A stretch of 64,000 nucleotides of DNA from Bacteroidales bacterium (GCA_004556745.1 SFFY01000001.1:62001-126000); one strand, 5' to 3'. Positions 42,807 through 52,188 are shown, counted from the first letter of the stretch. Notes: a model not told the origin generated them from the letters alone. Translations and numbers: made by a program.

Positions 42807-44564
42807 ATGACCGCACCATTCGACGGCGCAGACTATCGCCGCGCCACAGACCATTTCCCAAATTTTGAAGCACGCCCGCTCATTGGCATTGCCGGCAACT
42901 TTGGCGACAAGGGCTGCGAGCTTGCCGAGGGCTACTACGAGAGCATCGTGGCGGCAGGCGGCGTGCCCGTGGTGCTACCGCCTACCATGACGCAACCCGA
43001 GCAGGCCATCAGCCTGCTCGAACGCCTCGATGGCATCTTGCTCTCGGGCGGCGCAGACCTTAACCCGCTCTACGTGGGCGAAGAGCCCGTGCCCGGCTTG
43101 GGCGGCATCAACGCCCGCCGCGACCGCTTCGAAATGTTTCTCATACGCCTTGCCCGCGACCGGCAGATACCCATGCTCGGCATTTGCCGGGGCATTCAGA
43201 TGCTCGCCGCCGCGCTCGGCGGAAAGATGATCCAAGACTTGTCGTCCGCAAACATCGCACCGCTCATCAAGCATTCGCAGCAGGCAGAGCGCGGCGTGCC
43301 CACACACACCGTGCAGGCTAAGGAAGGCTCGCTGGTGCGCCGGCTCTTGGGCGAAGAGTTTGCCGTCAATTCTTTCCACCATCAGGCGGTGGCCGACGCC
43401 GGTCCTTGCCTCACGGCAACGGCTTGGGCGAAGGACGGCGTGGTTGAGGCCGTGGAAAACGAAACGGGCAGCATCGTGGGCGTGCAGTGGCATCCGGAAT
43501 GTTTCCTCGCCGCCGGCGATGAAAGCATGATGCCCCTCTTCCGCCACCTCACAGCGCAGGCGGAGGCGTTCCGCAAGGCAAAAGCCTTCCACCAAAGCAG
43601 CCTGACGCTCGACTCGCACTGCGACACGCCGATGTTCTTCGACAAAGGCGTGCGCCTCGACCGCCGCGACCCGCAACTGCTGGTGGATTTTCATAAGATG
43701 ACGGAAGGCCGCCTCGATGCCAGCATCATGGTGGCGTATATCCCGCAAGGCCCGCTCACGGACGAGGGGCGCGCCGACGCCACGCGCATGGCGGAACGGC
43801 TGCTCGGCGAACTCGAGGAGCGCGTGGGGCGCACAGGGGGCGTGGCTTTGGCACGCACGCCCTACGAACTGGCGGCCAACAAGCGGCGCGGCATTAAGTC
43901 GATTATGCGTGGTATAGAAAACGGCTACGCCATAGGGCGCGACCTCAGTCTCATAGAGCATTTCCGCAAAATGGGCATCGTCTACATGACGCTCTGCCAC
44001 AACGGCGACAACGACCTCTGCGACTCCGCACGCCGCTCGCAGCAGACGCACGGCGGACTGAGCGACTTTGGGCGCAAGGCGGTGCGCGAGATGAACCGCA
44101 CGGGCATGATGGTCGACCTCTCGCACGCCGCAGAAACGTCGTTCTACGATGCGCTGCGCGAGAGCCGCGTGCCCATCGTATGCTCCCACTCCTCGTGCCG
44201 CGCCCTGTGCAATCACCCGCGCAATCTCACGGACGACCAGTTGCGTGCCCTGGCAGAAAAGGGCGGCGTGGCGCAAATCACGTTCTACAACGGCTTTCTT
44301 GTTGAGGGCGATGCCGTGGCAAGCATCGACGACGCGGTACGGCATATCCTCCATGCCGTGAGTGTGGCAGGCATCGACCACGTGGGAATCGGCACAGACT
44401 TCGACGGCGACGGCGGCGTGCGCAGCCTGGACTCGGCATCGAGTCTGATAAAACTCACCGAGGCGCTCCAAGCAGAAGGCATCGACCACGAAGATCTCGA
44501 AAAGATATGGGGCGGAAACTTCCTTCGCGTGATGCGACAGGCACAAGCGGCAGCCGAAGAATAA
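42807..44564 (+). CDS. Fused class C26 gamma-glutamyl hydrolase / M19 membrane-type dipeptidase
   Basis: The 585-residue protein joins two hydrolases. Residues about 20-250 form a class I glutamine amidotransferase-like peptidase C26 (PuuD type): LSGGADLNPLYVGEEP, catalytic Cys in LGICRGIQML, and VGVQWHPE with the catalytic His. Residues about 265-580 form an M19 dipeptidase: LDSHCDTPM (first zinc ligands), HSSCRALCNHPRNLTD and GIGTDFDGDGG. It has no signal peptide, so it should act in the cytoplasm. It may cleave gamma-glutamyl bonds and then the released dipeptide; this is inference. Confidence 0.88.
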   Translation: MTAPFDGADYRRATDHFPNFEARPLIGIAGNFGDKGCELAEGYYESIVAAGGVPVVLPPTMTQPEQAISLLERLDGILLSGGADLNPLYVGEEPVPGLGGINARRDRFEMFLIRLARDRQIPMLGICRGIQMLAAALGGKMIQDLSSANIAPLIKHSQQAERGVPTHTVQAKEGSLVRRLLGEEFAVNSFHHQAVADAGPCLTATAWAKDGVVEAVENETGSIVGVQWHPECFLAAGDESMMPLFRHLTAQAEAFRKAKAFHQSSLTLDSHCDTPMFFDKGVRLDRRDPQLLVDFHKMTEGRLDASIMVAYIPQGPLTDEGRADATRMAERLLGELEERVGRTGGVALARTPYELAANKRRGIKSIMRGIENGYAIGRDLSLIEHFRKMGIVYMTLCHNGDNDLCDSARRSQQTHGGLSDFGRKAVREMNRTGMMVDLSHAAETSFYDALRESRVPIVCSHSSCRALCNHPRNLTDDQLRALAEKGGVAQITFYNGFLVEGDAVASIDDAVRHILHAVSVAGIDHVGIGTDFDGDGGVRSLDSASSLIKLTEALQAEGIDHEDLEKIWGGNFLRVMRQAQAAAEE

Positions 44565-44626
44565 AGCCACTATCTACATAATAGGCTCTATAATCTTTAT
44601 AAATAATCTATCCCTTTATCAATCTC

Positions 44627-45637
44627 ATGTCACTGAATAACTTTCTCCCCGCTTGCGCCCTCATGGCGGCAAGCCTCTTCATAAGCAGCTGCAAAAACGC
44701 GGGCAGCTCGCAAGCCACGGCGACCGACCCCATCGACTCGGCGCGCATCACCAGCGTGCGCTTCATGGCCGACTCGGCCTTTGCCTCCATCAAGGCACAA
44801 TGCGACTTCGGGCCGCGCGTTCCCAACTCGGAAGCCCATCGCCGCTGCGGCGACTACATCGCGGCAAGGTTTAAGGCCCTGGGGCTGGAGGTCACGGAAC
44901 AACAAGCCAACCTTACGGCATGGGACGGCAACGTGCTCCAGACGCGCAACATTATCGCCGCCTATCGTCCCGACCTGACCGACCGCATCATCATCTGCAC
45001 GCACTGGGAAAGCCGTCCGTGGGCCGATGCCGACCCCGACAGCACGCGCCACCGCGAACCCGTGATGGCTGCCAACGACGGCGCGAGCGGTGTGGGCGTG
45101 ATGCTTGAAGTGGCACGCCTTTTAGAGCAGCTCAATCCGCGCGTGGGCATTGACTTCATTTGCTTCGATTCCGAAGACTACGGTGCGCCTTATTGGGAAG
45201 AAGGACCCGACGACGGCACGGACTGGTGCATGGGTTCGCGCTATTGGGCCAGCCACCCGCACCGCGAGGGCTACGCCGCACGCTATGGCATCTTGCTCGA
45301 CATGGTGGGCGGCAAGGACGCCCGCTTCTGCTACGAAGGCGTTTCGCTGCGCTATGCCCGCGACATCGTGCTGCGCACCTGGGAAGCCGCCGCACTGGCA
45401 GGCGCAGACAAATATTTCTTGCAGCAGGAAGGCGGTTGGGCGCAGGACGACCATGTGCCGATGAACGAGATTGCCGGCATTCCCACCATTGACATCATTC
45501 CCTTTGTAGACGGGGCGCACAGCTTCGGCGCAACGTGGCACACCGTGCACGACACGCCCGAAAACATTTCCACCGAAACGCTCCAGGCCGTGGGGCAAAC
45601 ATTAGTGCAACTTATTTCTGAAGAAAATAACGAATAA
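44627..45637 (+). CDS. M28-family lipoprotein, glutaminyl cyclase-like
   Basis: The 336-residue protein is a lipoprotein (ISSC, Cys22). Its zinc site follows the M28/glutaminyl cyclase pattern: THWESRPWADADPD, AANDGASGVGVMLEVARLL (Asp), CFDSEDYGAP (Glu-Asp) and WHTVHDTPENIS (His). The FDSEDYGAPYW, GGWAQDDHVPMNE and VDGAHSFGATWHT stretches recall the type II glutaminyl-peptide cyclotransferases of oral Bacteroidales, which make N-terminal pyroglutamate on exported proteins. An aminopeptidase remains possible. The sufE gene starts 7 bp after its stop. Confidence 0.82.
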   Translation: MSLNNFLPACALMAASLFISSCKNAGSSQATATDPIDSARITSVRFMADSAFASIKAQCDFGPRVPNSEAHRRCGDYIAARFKALGLEVTEQQANLTAWDGNVLQTRNIIAAYRPDLTDRIIICTHWESRPWADADPDSTRHREPVMAANDGASGVGVMLEVARLLEQLNPRVGIDFICFDSEDYGAPYWEEGPDDGTDWCMGSRYWASHPHREGYAARYGILLDMVGGKDARFCYEGVSLRYARDIVLRTWEAAALAGADKYFLQQEGGWAQDDHVPMNEIAGIPTIDIIPFVDGAHSFGATWHTVHDTPENISTETLQAVGQTLVQLISEENNE

Positions 45638-45644
45638 GAATAAT

Positions 45645-46067
45645 ATGACCATCAACGAAATACAAGACGAGATTATCGAGGAGTTCGCAGAGTTCGACGA
45701 CTGGATGGATAAGTACCAGCTGCTCATCACTATGGGCGAGGAGCAAGAACCGCTGCCCGCCGCACTCAAAACGGAGCAGAACCTGATAGACGGTTGCCAG
45801 AGCCGCGTGTGGCTCGTGTGCGACGAACGCGAAGGAAAGTTGCAATTCCGCGCCGAGAGCGACGCGCTGATTGTGAAAGGCATCGTGTCGCTGCTTATCC
45901 GCGTAGTTACGGATCATACGCCGCAGGAAATCCTCGATGCCGACCTTTACTTCATTCCCCAAATCGGTTTGACAGAACACCTCAGCCCCACGCGCAGCAA
46001 CGGCCTGCTGGCTATGGTGAAGCAAATCAGGATGTACGCCCTCGCATTTTCCCAATTAAGAAAGTAG
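45645..46067 (+). CDS. sufE: SufE family Fe-S assembly protein
   Basis: SufE accepts persulfide sulfur from the cysteine desulfurase SufS. The 140 residues show the family pattern, with the sulfur-accepting cysteine in NLIDGCQSRVWL and the C-terminal NGLLAMVKQIRMYAL. No other suf gene is nearby. It follows the M28 gene closely and may share its promoter. Confidence 0.93.
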   Translation: MTINEIQDEIIEEFAEFDDWMDKYQLLITMGEEQEPLPAALKTEQNLIDGCQSRVWLVCDEREGKLQFRAESDALIVKGIVSLLIRVVTDHTPQEILDADLYFIPQIGLTEHLSPTRSNGLLAMVKQIRMYALAFSQLRK

Positions 46068-46090
46068 GGGCGTTTTGCAAAACGCCCGCC
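46065..46090. repeat. GGGGCGTTTTGCAAAACGCCC palindrome, copy 2
   Basis: It is identical to the copy at 27487 and overlaps the stop codon of sufE (TAG within GTAGGGGCG). Confidence 0.8.
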
Positions 46091-46126
46091 GTGTGCGCCG
46101 AATGGCGTAATCAAGTAAGCAATCTA

Positions 46127-46157
46127 TCTCGTCTACTTGTTTACTTGTCTACTCGTA
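46127..46157. repeat. Octamer array (TYGTYTAC)
   Basis: TCGTCTAC, TTGTTTAC, TTGTCTAC and TCGTAAC run just upstream of sbcD. Confidence 0.65.
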
Positions 46158-46181
46158 ACTAATAACAAACGATAAGGGAAA

Positions 46182-47426
46182 ATGAAATTTATCCATACAG
46201 CCGACTGGCATCTCGGCAACAAGTTCCACGGGCATGAGCGCACCGAGGAGCATCGGCATTTCCTGGACTGGCTGCTCGGCGTGCTTTGCCAGCAGCAGCC
46301 CGATGCCCTGCTCATTGCGGGTGACATTTTCGACACCGCTAATCCCCCGGCTGCGGCCGAGCAGATGCTTTACGACTTTTTCGCTGAAGCCACGCGCCGC
46401 CTGCCCGGCCTGCAAATAGTGGCCATTGCAGGCAACCACGATTCCGCGCCGCGCCTCGAAGCTCCCGCCGCCCTGTTCAAACCACACAATATATATATAA
46501 GGGGCACGGTGCCGCGCACAGAGCACGACCAGCCCGACTTCGGACATTTTCTTCTGCCCCTTTCCACGCGCCACAATTCCGAAGCCGTGTGCGTGTGCTA
46601 CGCGCTGCCCTTCTTGCGCTCGTGCGACTACCCCGCCGGTATGTCGGCAGCCGAGGGACTTTCCCTTTATTTCTCCAACATCCGCAAGCACCACCGCAAA
46701 AGCGATTTTGCCGGCCTTCCTGCCATTGCGCTGGCTCATTTCTACGCCACGGGGGCAGAGATTTGCGCCGAGGAGCATTCCGAACGCCTCGTCGTGGGCG
46801 GTCAGGACTGCGTGCCGGCCGACGTTTTGGGCAAAGGCATCGCCTACGCCGCCTTGGGGCATATCCACAAGGCGCAGTCCGTGGGCGAGGGCGCGGCGTA
46901 CTATGCCGGCAGCCCCATTCCCCTTTCTTTTTCTGAAAAATATTATCGCCGGGGCGTGAACCTCGTGGAGATTTCCGCTGAAGGCGAAACGACCGTCACG
47001 TGCCTCGACTACACGCCCTTGCGTCAGGTGGTAACGATTCCTGCCAAGGGGCGTGCCGCCACGGTGTCGGAGGTGCTCGATGCCATCGCCGCCCTGCCCG
47101 ATCGGCAAAACGGCAACGACGCTGCGGCATGGCCTTATCTGGAAATTAAGGTTGAGGAACGGCAGCCCGAACCGACCATCATGCACACCATCACCGAGGC
47201 GTTGCAAAGCAAGGCGGCGCACTTCTGCCGTATGCTGCGCCTGCAGCCCGAAAGCAACGTTGCCGCCGAAACCGAAAGCGAGGCCGCCCTCAGGGAAACG
47301 CTCGCCGACATCAAGCCCGAAGAGATGCTGCGCCGCACCTTTGCCAATCTTTACAAAAGCGACCTGCCCGATGCCCTGCTCGAGAGATTTCGCAAGGCGG
47401 AGGCAGAGGCACAGAAAACGCTTTGA
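46182..47426 (+). CDS. sbcD: Exonuclease SbcD (Mre11-like)
   Basis: SbcD is the nuclease subunit of SbcCD, which cleaves DNA hairpins and palindromes and processes DNA ends. The 414 residues carry the metallophosphoesterase motifs TADWHLGNKF, AGDIFDTANP, IAGNHDSAPR and YAALGHIHK, followed by the capping domain. The gene ends 12 bp before sbcC. Its substrate specificity is notable here because the window is rich in long palindromes. Confidence 0.96.
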   Translation: MKFIHTADWHLGNKFHGHERTEEHRHFLDWLLGVLCQQQPDALLIAGDIFDTANPPAAAEQMLYDFFAEATRRLPGLQIVAIAGNHDSAPRLEAPAALFKPHNIYIRGTVPRTEHDQPDFGHFLLPLSTRHNSEAVCVCYALPFLRSCDYPAGMSAAEGLSLYFSNIRKHHRKSDFAGLPAIALAHFYATGAEICAEEHSERLVVGGQDCVPADVLGKGIAYAALGHIHKAQSVGEGAAYYAGSPIPLSFSEKYYRRGVNLVEISAEGETTVTCLDYTPLRQVVTIPAKGRAATVSEVLDAIAALPDRQNGNDAAAWPYLEIKVEERQPEPTIMHTITEALQSKAAHFCRMLRLQPESNVAAETESEAALRETLADIKPEEMLRRTFANLYKSDLPDALLERFRKAEAEAQKTL

Positions 47427-47438
47427 CTATTCTGAAAG

Positions 47439-50400
47439 ATGAATATTGAAAAAATCATCATAGAAAACCTCGCCTCTATTTCCGGCGAGCAAACCATAGA
47501 TTTCACTGCCGAGCCGCTGCGCTCCGCCGGCCTTTTTGCCATTACGGGCGACACGGGAGCGGGCAAAAGCACCATACTCGATGCCATCTGCCTCGCGCTC
47601 TACAACCGCGCCCCGCGTTTCGACGATGCCGAACGGATAAGGAAGGACGAACTCGAAACGAGCGACGACAAAGGGCAATCTATCCAGGCAGGCGATGTGC
47701 GCGGCATACTGCGGCGCGGACAGAAGCACGGCAGTGCCACCCTCATTTTCGCCACGCCCGACGGCGCGCGCTATGAGGCTCGCTGGTCGGTGCGCCTGAA
47801 ACGCACGGGCACCTACGACCGCGTGGAGCGTTCCCTGCGCCGCCTCTCGCCCAAAAAGCAAACGTTCGGCGAGCGTGAGATCGACGATGCCGTGCGCGAT
47901 GCCGTGGGCTTGGACTACGCGCAGTTCACGCGCACTGTGCTGCTGGCGCAAAACAGTTTTGCCAATTTTCTCAAAGCCCGCCGCGACGACAAGTCGGCCT
48001 TGCTCGAAAAACTCACGGGCACCGATATCTACGGCCGCATCTCTAAAAAGGTTTACGAACTCAACGCCGAGGCGCAGGCCGACGTAGAGGCTCTGAAAAA
48101 TAAGATGGAGGGTATGCTCCACGACCGCCTCGAACCCGAAGAACTTGCCGAACTCGAAGAACGCCAAAGACTTTTGAATACCTTAATCGGGCAAACGGGG
48201 ACGGCGTTGGAAAAGACTGCGCAGCAGCTGCAATGGTATGCCGACACGGCACTTGCCGAGCAGGAGGTGGCGCAGAAGGAGCAGGAGCGCGACCGCGCCC
48301 ACAAGGAACTGGCGGCACTGCGCGGCGACGAACTGGAACTCTCGCGCTACGACGAACTCTCGCCCATTCAGCCCCTTTTCCAGGAAATCAGAATGAGGCA
48401 GGACGACCTCGCCGCCATGCAGCAGCGCGAGGCGGAAAGCACCCGCAACCTCGCCGCCGCCAAGGAGTCGGCCGATGCCGCCGCCCGCCGTCTCGACACC
48501 GCCCGCGAGGCTACCGACGATGCGGAGCAGTTCCTCCGCATCCGCCAGCCGCTCATCAGCAGGGGCAATGCCCTTGCCGGCGAAATAAAAATGGCAGAGG
48601 CGCAGCTTGCCGACCTCAGGAAGCAAATGGAAAATAGCCAAGCCCTTGCCGGCGAAAAGCGCCAGCAGCGCGAGGCAAAGGAACAGACCCTCAAAGCGAC
48701 GGAGCAGGAGAAGAACCTGCGGCAGAGCCACGTTCAGGAACTCGCCGTGCACCGCATGATGTTCGATAAGTTCGACTTGGTGAAAGACAAACTCACCATG
48801 CTCCAGGCCGAAACCGCCCGCAACAGCGAGCAGCACGCCAAGCACGCTGCCCTCGCCAGCCGCCAGCAGATGCTCAAAGGCCGCCTCGCAGCCGGCGAAA
48901 GCAACTTGCAGGAAAGCCAGGCCAAGATGAACGCCCTGAAAAGCGAACTCCTCATTCACCGGCAGAGCAACCACGGGCACGACAGCACGGAACTGCAGCA
49001 GCGCGCCATAGAACTGAAAAACAAGCTCGGCGGACTGCAACGCGCCGAAAAGCTGTGGCGGCACATCGCCGACGGATATGCCGAAATAGAAGAGAAGAAC
49101 GCGCTCATGCGCCGCATTGCCGCCGCCATACGCAACCAAAAGACTGAACTCGCCGCCGCCGCCCAAGAACTGGCTGCCGAAGAGAGTGCCTACGACCGCA
49201 TCCGCACCGCCTACACCCTTAGCCAGACAGAAAACATCAAGCGGCTCCGCAAGCAGCTCGTAGAGGGCACGGCCTGTCCCGTGTGCGGCGCGACCCATCA
49301 CCCTTACCACACCGAGACGGAGCGCGAACTGGGCGACCTGCTTTCCAGCCTCGAGCAGGAATACAACGCCCTCTCCGCCTCGCTGGCCGCCAAGCGCGGG
49401 CAGGTGGAAGAACTGCGCGGACGGCTCCTCTCGGAAGAGGTGCGCCTGCAAGCCGAGCAAGGATTTTTCAAGGAAAGGCAGAAACGCCTCGAGGCCGACC
49501 TGGAAGAATGGCATGCCTACGCCGCCATCGACCAGACCTTTGCCGATGCCTCGCAAACTGTGAACCACGAGGCACGCCTCACCACCATACGCCTCCTGGC
49601 AGAAGGCGCGGGACGCGAACTAAAAGAAGCCGAGAAAGACTTGGAGGCCTACAACTTCCACCAAAGCCACATCAACAGCCTCAACGAGCAAATAGCCGCG
49701 CTCGAGGCGCAAATGGCCGACAGCCGCCAGCAAATCGACAGCTGCCGCACGGAACTGAAAATCGCCGCCGCTGCCGCCGACGACCTTCAGGCGGCCATCT
49801 TCCTCTCCGACCGCTCCTGCGCCACGCTCTACGCCGACCTCGGCGACATGGTGACGCTCTCGGGCTGGTTTGCCGACTGGAAGAAGAGCCCCGACAATTT
49901 CCGCCTGCGCCTCTCTGCCCTCCACGGCGACTGGACCGACACCTGTGCCGCCCTCGAAGATGCCGCCCGCCGCGAGGCTGCCCTGCGCGACGAACTCAAG
50001 AATGCCCGCGAGAACGAGGCGGAAGCCCAGAAGCGGTGCGCCGACTGCCGCGAGCGCATCGGTGCGGCCTCCGAGCAGCTGCATGCCAAGCAGAGCGAGA
50101 TGTTCCGCCTTTTTGGCGAGGCCACGCCTGAGAGCGAACTCGCAGCCCTCAATGCCCGCGTCGAGGAAGCACGCGCCGCAGAAGCCGCCGCCCGTAAGCA
50201 AAGCGAGGAAGCCCTAATGGGGCTGCAGGCTGCCGAGGCACGCCTGCGGGGACTTGCCGAAGAGCGCGACAAATGCCAGCAGACGCACCGCGAAAAGTCG
50301 CAGGCCCTCGACCTCTGGATAGCGCGGTTCAACACGGAGCACCCGCCCGTCACTTCCGACGAACTCGCCCGCCTCTTCACCGCCGAGACCGACCGCAAAG

Positions 50401-51197
50401 CCCTGCGCGAGCGCATCGCCGGTTGCCGAGGCCGCCTTGCCCTTGCCGGCCACCGCCTCGAAGAAGCCCGCGCCCGCCTCCTCGCCCTGCAAGCCGAGCC
50501 GTGGAAGCCGCGCGAAGACCAGCCCGACGAAAGCCGCGAGGCGCTCGCCGCCGCCAAGGGCGAAATGGAAGCCAAATTGGAAAGTTGCCGCGAGGAAAGC
50601 ACCCTCATCCGCTCGCGCCTCCTCTCCCACCGCAACTGCGAGCAGCGTGCCGCCACCCTTTCCGCCGCCCTCGCTGAGGCGGAGGACAACGCCGCGCACT
50701 GGGCACGCCTCAACCAACTCATCGGCAGCAGCGACGGCAAGCGTTTCCGCGAAACGGCGCAGGCTTACACCTTCCGCTTCCTCGTGGCGCAGGCCAACCA
50801 TCACCTCTCCGCCCTCTGCCCGCGCTATTCGCTGCAAACGCTCGGGGGCAGCCTCACGCCCATAGTCGTGGACCACTATATGTTCGATCGCCCGCGCTAC
50901 GTGCACTCCCTTTCGGGCGGCGAGACCTTCGTGGTGAGCCTTGCCCTCGCCCTTGCCCTCGCCTCCCTTTCGTCGGGTAACCTGCGCATCGGCAGCCTCT
51001 TCATCGACGAGGGCTTCGGCAATCTCGACCGCGACTCACTCGACACCGTGATGGAAGCCCTTGCCAATCTCGAGCATTCCGAAGGCCGCAAGGTCGGCGT
51101 TATCAGCCACACCGAACAGATACGCGCTCAAATCACGCCACAAATCCGCCTCGTGCCGAAAGCCGCCGACGGCGCATCGGTCATCAAGGTAGAGTAG
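47439..51197 (+). CDS. sbcC: Exonuclease SbcC (Rad50-like SMC ATPase)
   Basis: SbcC is the ATPase and tethering subunit of SbcCD. The 1252 residues have Walker A GDTGAGKST (37-45), long coiled coils (about 190-560 and 620-1060) separated by the zinc hook CPVCGATHHPY (about 612), and the C-terminal signature HSLSGGETFVVSLALALALA with Walker B LFIDEGFGNLD. The length is within the family range. The gene is translationally close to sbcD and ends at a GGGGCG palindrome. Confidence 0.96.
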   Translation: MNIEKIIIENLASISGEQTIDFTAEPLRSAGLFAITGDTGAGKSTILDAICLALYNRAPRFDDAERIRKDELETSDDKGQSIQAGDVRGILRRGQKHGSATLIFATPDGARYEARWSVRLKRTGTYDRVERSLRRLSPKKQTFGEREIDDAVRDAVGLDYAQFTRTVLLAQNSFANFLKARRDDKSALLEKLTGTDIYGRISKKVYELNAEAQADVEALKNKMEGMLHDRLEPEELAELEERQRLLNTLIGQTGTALEKTAQQLQWYADTALAEQEVAQKEQERDRAHKELAALRGDELELSRYDELSPIQPLFQEIRMRQDDLAAMQQREAESTRNLAAAKESADAAARRLDTAREATDDAEQFLRIRQPLISRGNALAGEIKMAEAQLADLRKQMENSQALAGEKRQQREAKEQTLKATEQEKNLRQSHVQELAVHRMMFDKFDLVKDKLTMLQAETARNSEQHAKHAALASRQQMLKGRLAAGESNLQESQAKMNALKSELLIHRQSNHGHDSTELQQRAIELKNKLGGLQRAEKLWRHIADGYAEIEEKNALMRRIAAAIRNQKTELAAAAQELAAEESAYDRIRTAYTLSQTENIKRLRKQLVEGTACPVCGATHHPYHTETERELGDLLSSLEQEYNALSASLAAKRGQVEELRGRLLSEEVRLQAEQGFFKERQKRLEADLEEWHAYAAIDQTFADASQTVNHEARLTTIRLLAEGAGRELKEAEKDLEAYNFHQSHINSLNEQIAALEAQMADSRQQIDSCRTELKIAAAAADDLQAAIFLSDRSCATLYADLGDMVTLSGWFADWKKSPDNFRLRLSALHGDWTDTCAALEDAARREAALRDELKNARENEAEAQKRCADCRERIGAASEQLHAKQSEMFRLFGEATPESELAALNARVEEARAAEAAARKQSEEALMGLQAAEARLRGLAEERDKCQQTHREKSQALDLWIARFNTEHPPVTSDELARLFTAETDRKALRERIAGCRGRLALAGHRLEEARARLLALQAEPWKPREDQPDESREALAAAKGEMEAKLESCREESTLIRSRLLSHRNCEQRAATLSAALAEAEDNAAHWARLNQLIGSSDGKRFRETAQAYTFRFLVAQANHHLSALCPRYSLQTLGGSLTPIVVDHYMFDRPRYVHSLSGGETFVVSLALALALASLSSGNLRIGSLFIDEGFGNLDRDSLDTVMEALANLEHSEGRKVGVISHTEQIRAQITPQIRLVPKAADGASVIKVE

Positions 51198-51220
51198 GGG
51201 CGTTCTGCAGAACGCCCGCC
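51195..51220. repeat. GGGGCGTTCTGCAGAACGCCC palindrome, copy 3
   Basis: It overlaps the stop codon of sbcC, just as copy 2 overlaps that of sufE. The centre is TTCTGCAGAA instead of TTTTGCAAAA; the change is compensated on both arms. Confidence 0.8.
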
Positions 51221-51265
51221 CCGCCCGTTTTGCGCGCAATATTTAAATAGTTCGCCCCCGACAAA

Positions 51266-51305
51266 AGATTGCCTACCCCGCGATGGCGTAGGCAATCTTT
51301 TTTTT
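51266..51305 (+). terminator. Terminator after sbcC
   Basis: AGATTGCCTAC (51266-51276) pairs with GTAGGCAATCT (51288-51298), followed by a run of T. Confidence 0.88.
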
Positions 51306-52108
51306 GTGTCTGCCCCGTGCATAGTCGTCTTATAGCCTTGCATTAGATTTTTGCGTAAATACGCATTTTTCTAATGCAAAAGCAGCTGTTTTGCCCCCTT
51401 TTACAATAGATTTTTGCGTATTTACGCAGAAATCTAATGCAAAGCCTTATTGCCATATACGTGCCACGGTAGATTTGCTGCCGTGGCCGTTTGCGCTTTC
51501 TCCTTGATATTTTTTATTTTCAAGGAATTATTTTCCCCTTTCTCCTTGATATTTTTTTCTTTCCTATAAGATAGTTTTTGTTACAAACTTTGTAACACGT
51601 ATTACAAACTTTGTAACACGTATTACAAACTTTGTAACATGTGTTAGAAACTTTGTAACAAGCGTTACAAACTTTGTAACAAACTTTTTCTGCGCAGATA
51701 GTGAAAAATATCAGGCAGAAAGGAAGATTTTGCTCGGAGATAATGAAAAATATCTTAGGTGAGCCTGACGTTTTCTCACGTGATGGCGTTTGCCGCCTGC
51801 GCGGGAAGTAAATCGCGCGTTGTTGGCTTTGCGCCCGCGATGAAGGGTTGTGAAGGGTTGAATGACGGGTTTGAAGCGCAAACCGTTCATTCGCAAACGC
51901 CTAACGTACAGACGAATAACTATCAAGATGAAGGGTTGAAAGGTTTTTAGGGAGAAAAAATGCGTAACGCGCACGCGCGCGAAGCGGACGGTTTTTGTCT
52001 TGACTGTTTGGGGCGGACGTTCTGCATAACGCATCTACTACTCATTTATATTATACATAAATAACAAAACTTGGGGGGCAAAAATTTTTAGTGCAAAAAG
52101 TTTTTCGT
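51306..52108. other. Long repeat-rich region without genes before pckA
   Basis: About 880 bp hold no credible gene. Two related hairpins lie at 51338-51379 and 51407-51436, each around TGCGTA/TACGCA with TAGATTT/AAATCTA-type arms and ending TCTAATGCAA. CTCCTTGATATTTTTT occurs twice (about 51500 and 51542). The 21-bp array C follows, then GATAGTGAAAAATATCAGGC. GAAGGGTTG occurs three times between about 51841 and 51940. The rest shows nothing I can name. Confidence 0.6.
51580..51680. repeat. 21-bp-period palindrome array, copy C (5 units)
   Basis: 17-bp palindromes start at 51580, 51601, 51622, 51643 and 51664. The spacers are ACGT, ACGT, ATGT and AAGC. The last two units, including the TTAGAAAC variant, parallel the last two units of array A, and the AAGC spacer precedes the final unit in both. 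Confidence 0.93.
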
Positions 52109-52116
52109 AATTTTGC
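52109..52116 (+). promoter_or_regulatory. -7 box for pckA
   Basis: TAATTTTG fits TAnnTTTG and lies 73 bp before the start codon. Confidence 0.6.
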
Positions 52117-52188
52117 CTCGCATATAAGATAATGCGGCACGCCGCAAATCTCTTACCGCAACAAACAACCTCTAACTTATATATTTTT

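Noticed and set aside
42975..44570. Long minus-strand open frame opposite the C26-M19 gene
   Set aside because: The plus-strand reading has full catalytic motifs; the antisense frame is rich in His/Val/Ala runs typical of GC-rich shadows.
51759..51950. 63-residue frame between sbcC and pckA
   Set aside because: It has no promoter, family features or conserved start, and it contains GAAGGGTTG repeats; I treat it as non-coding.
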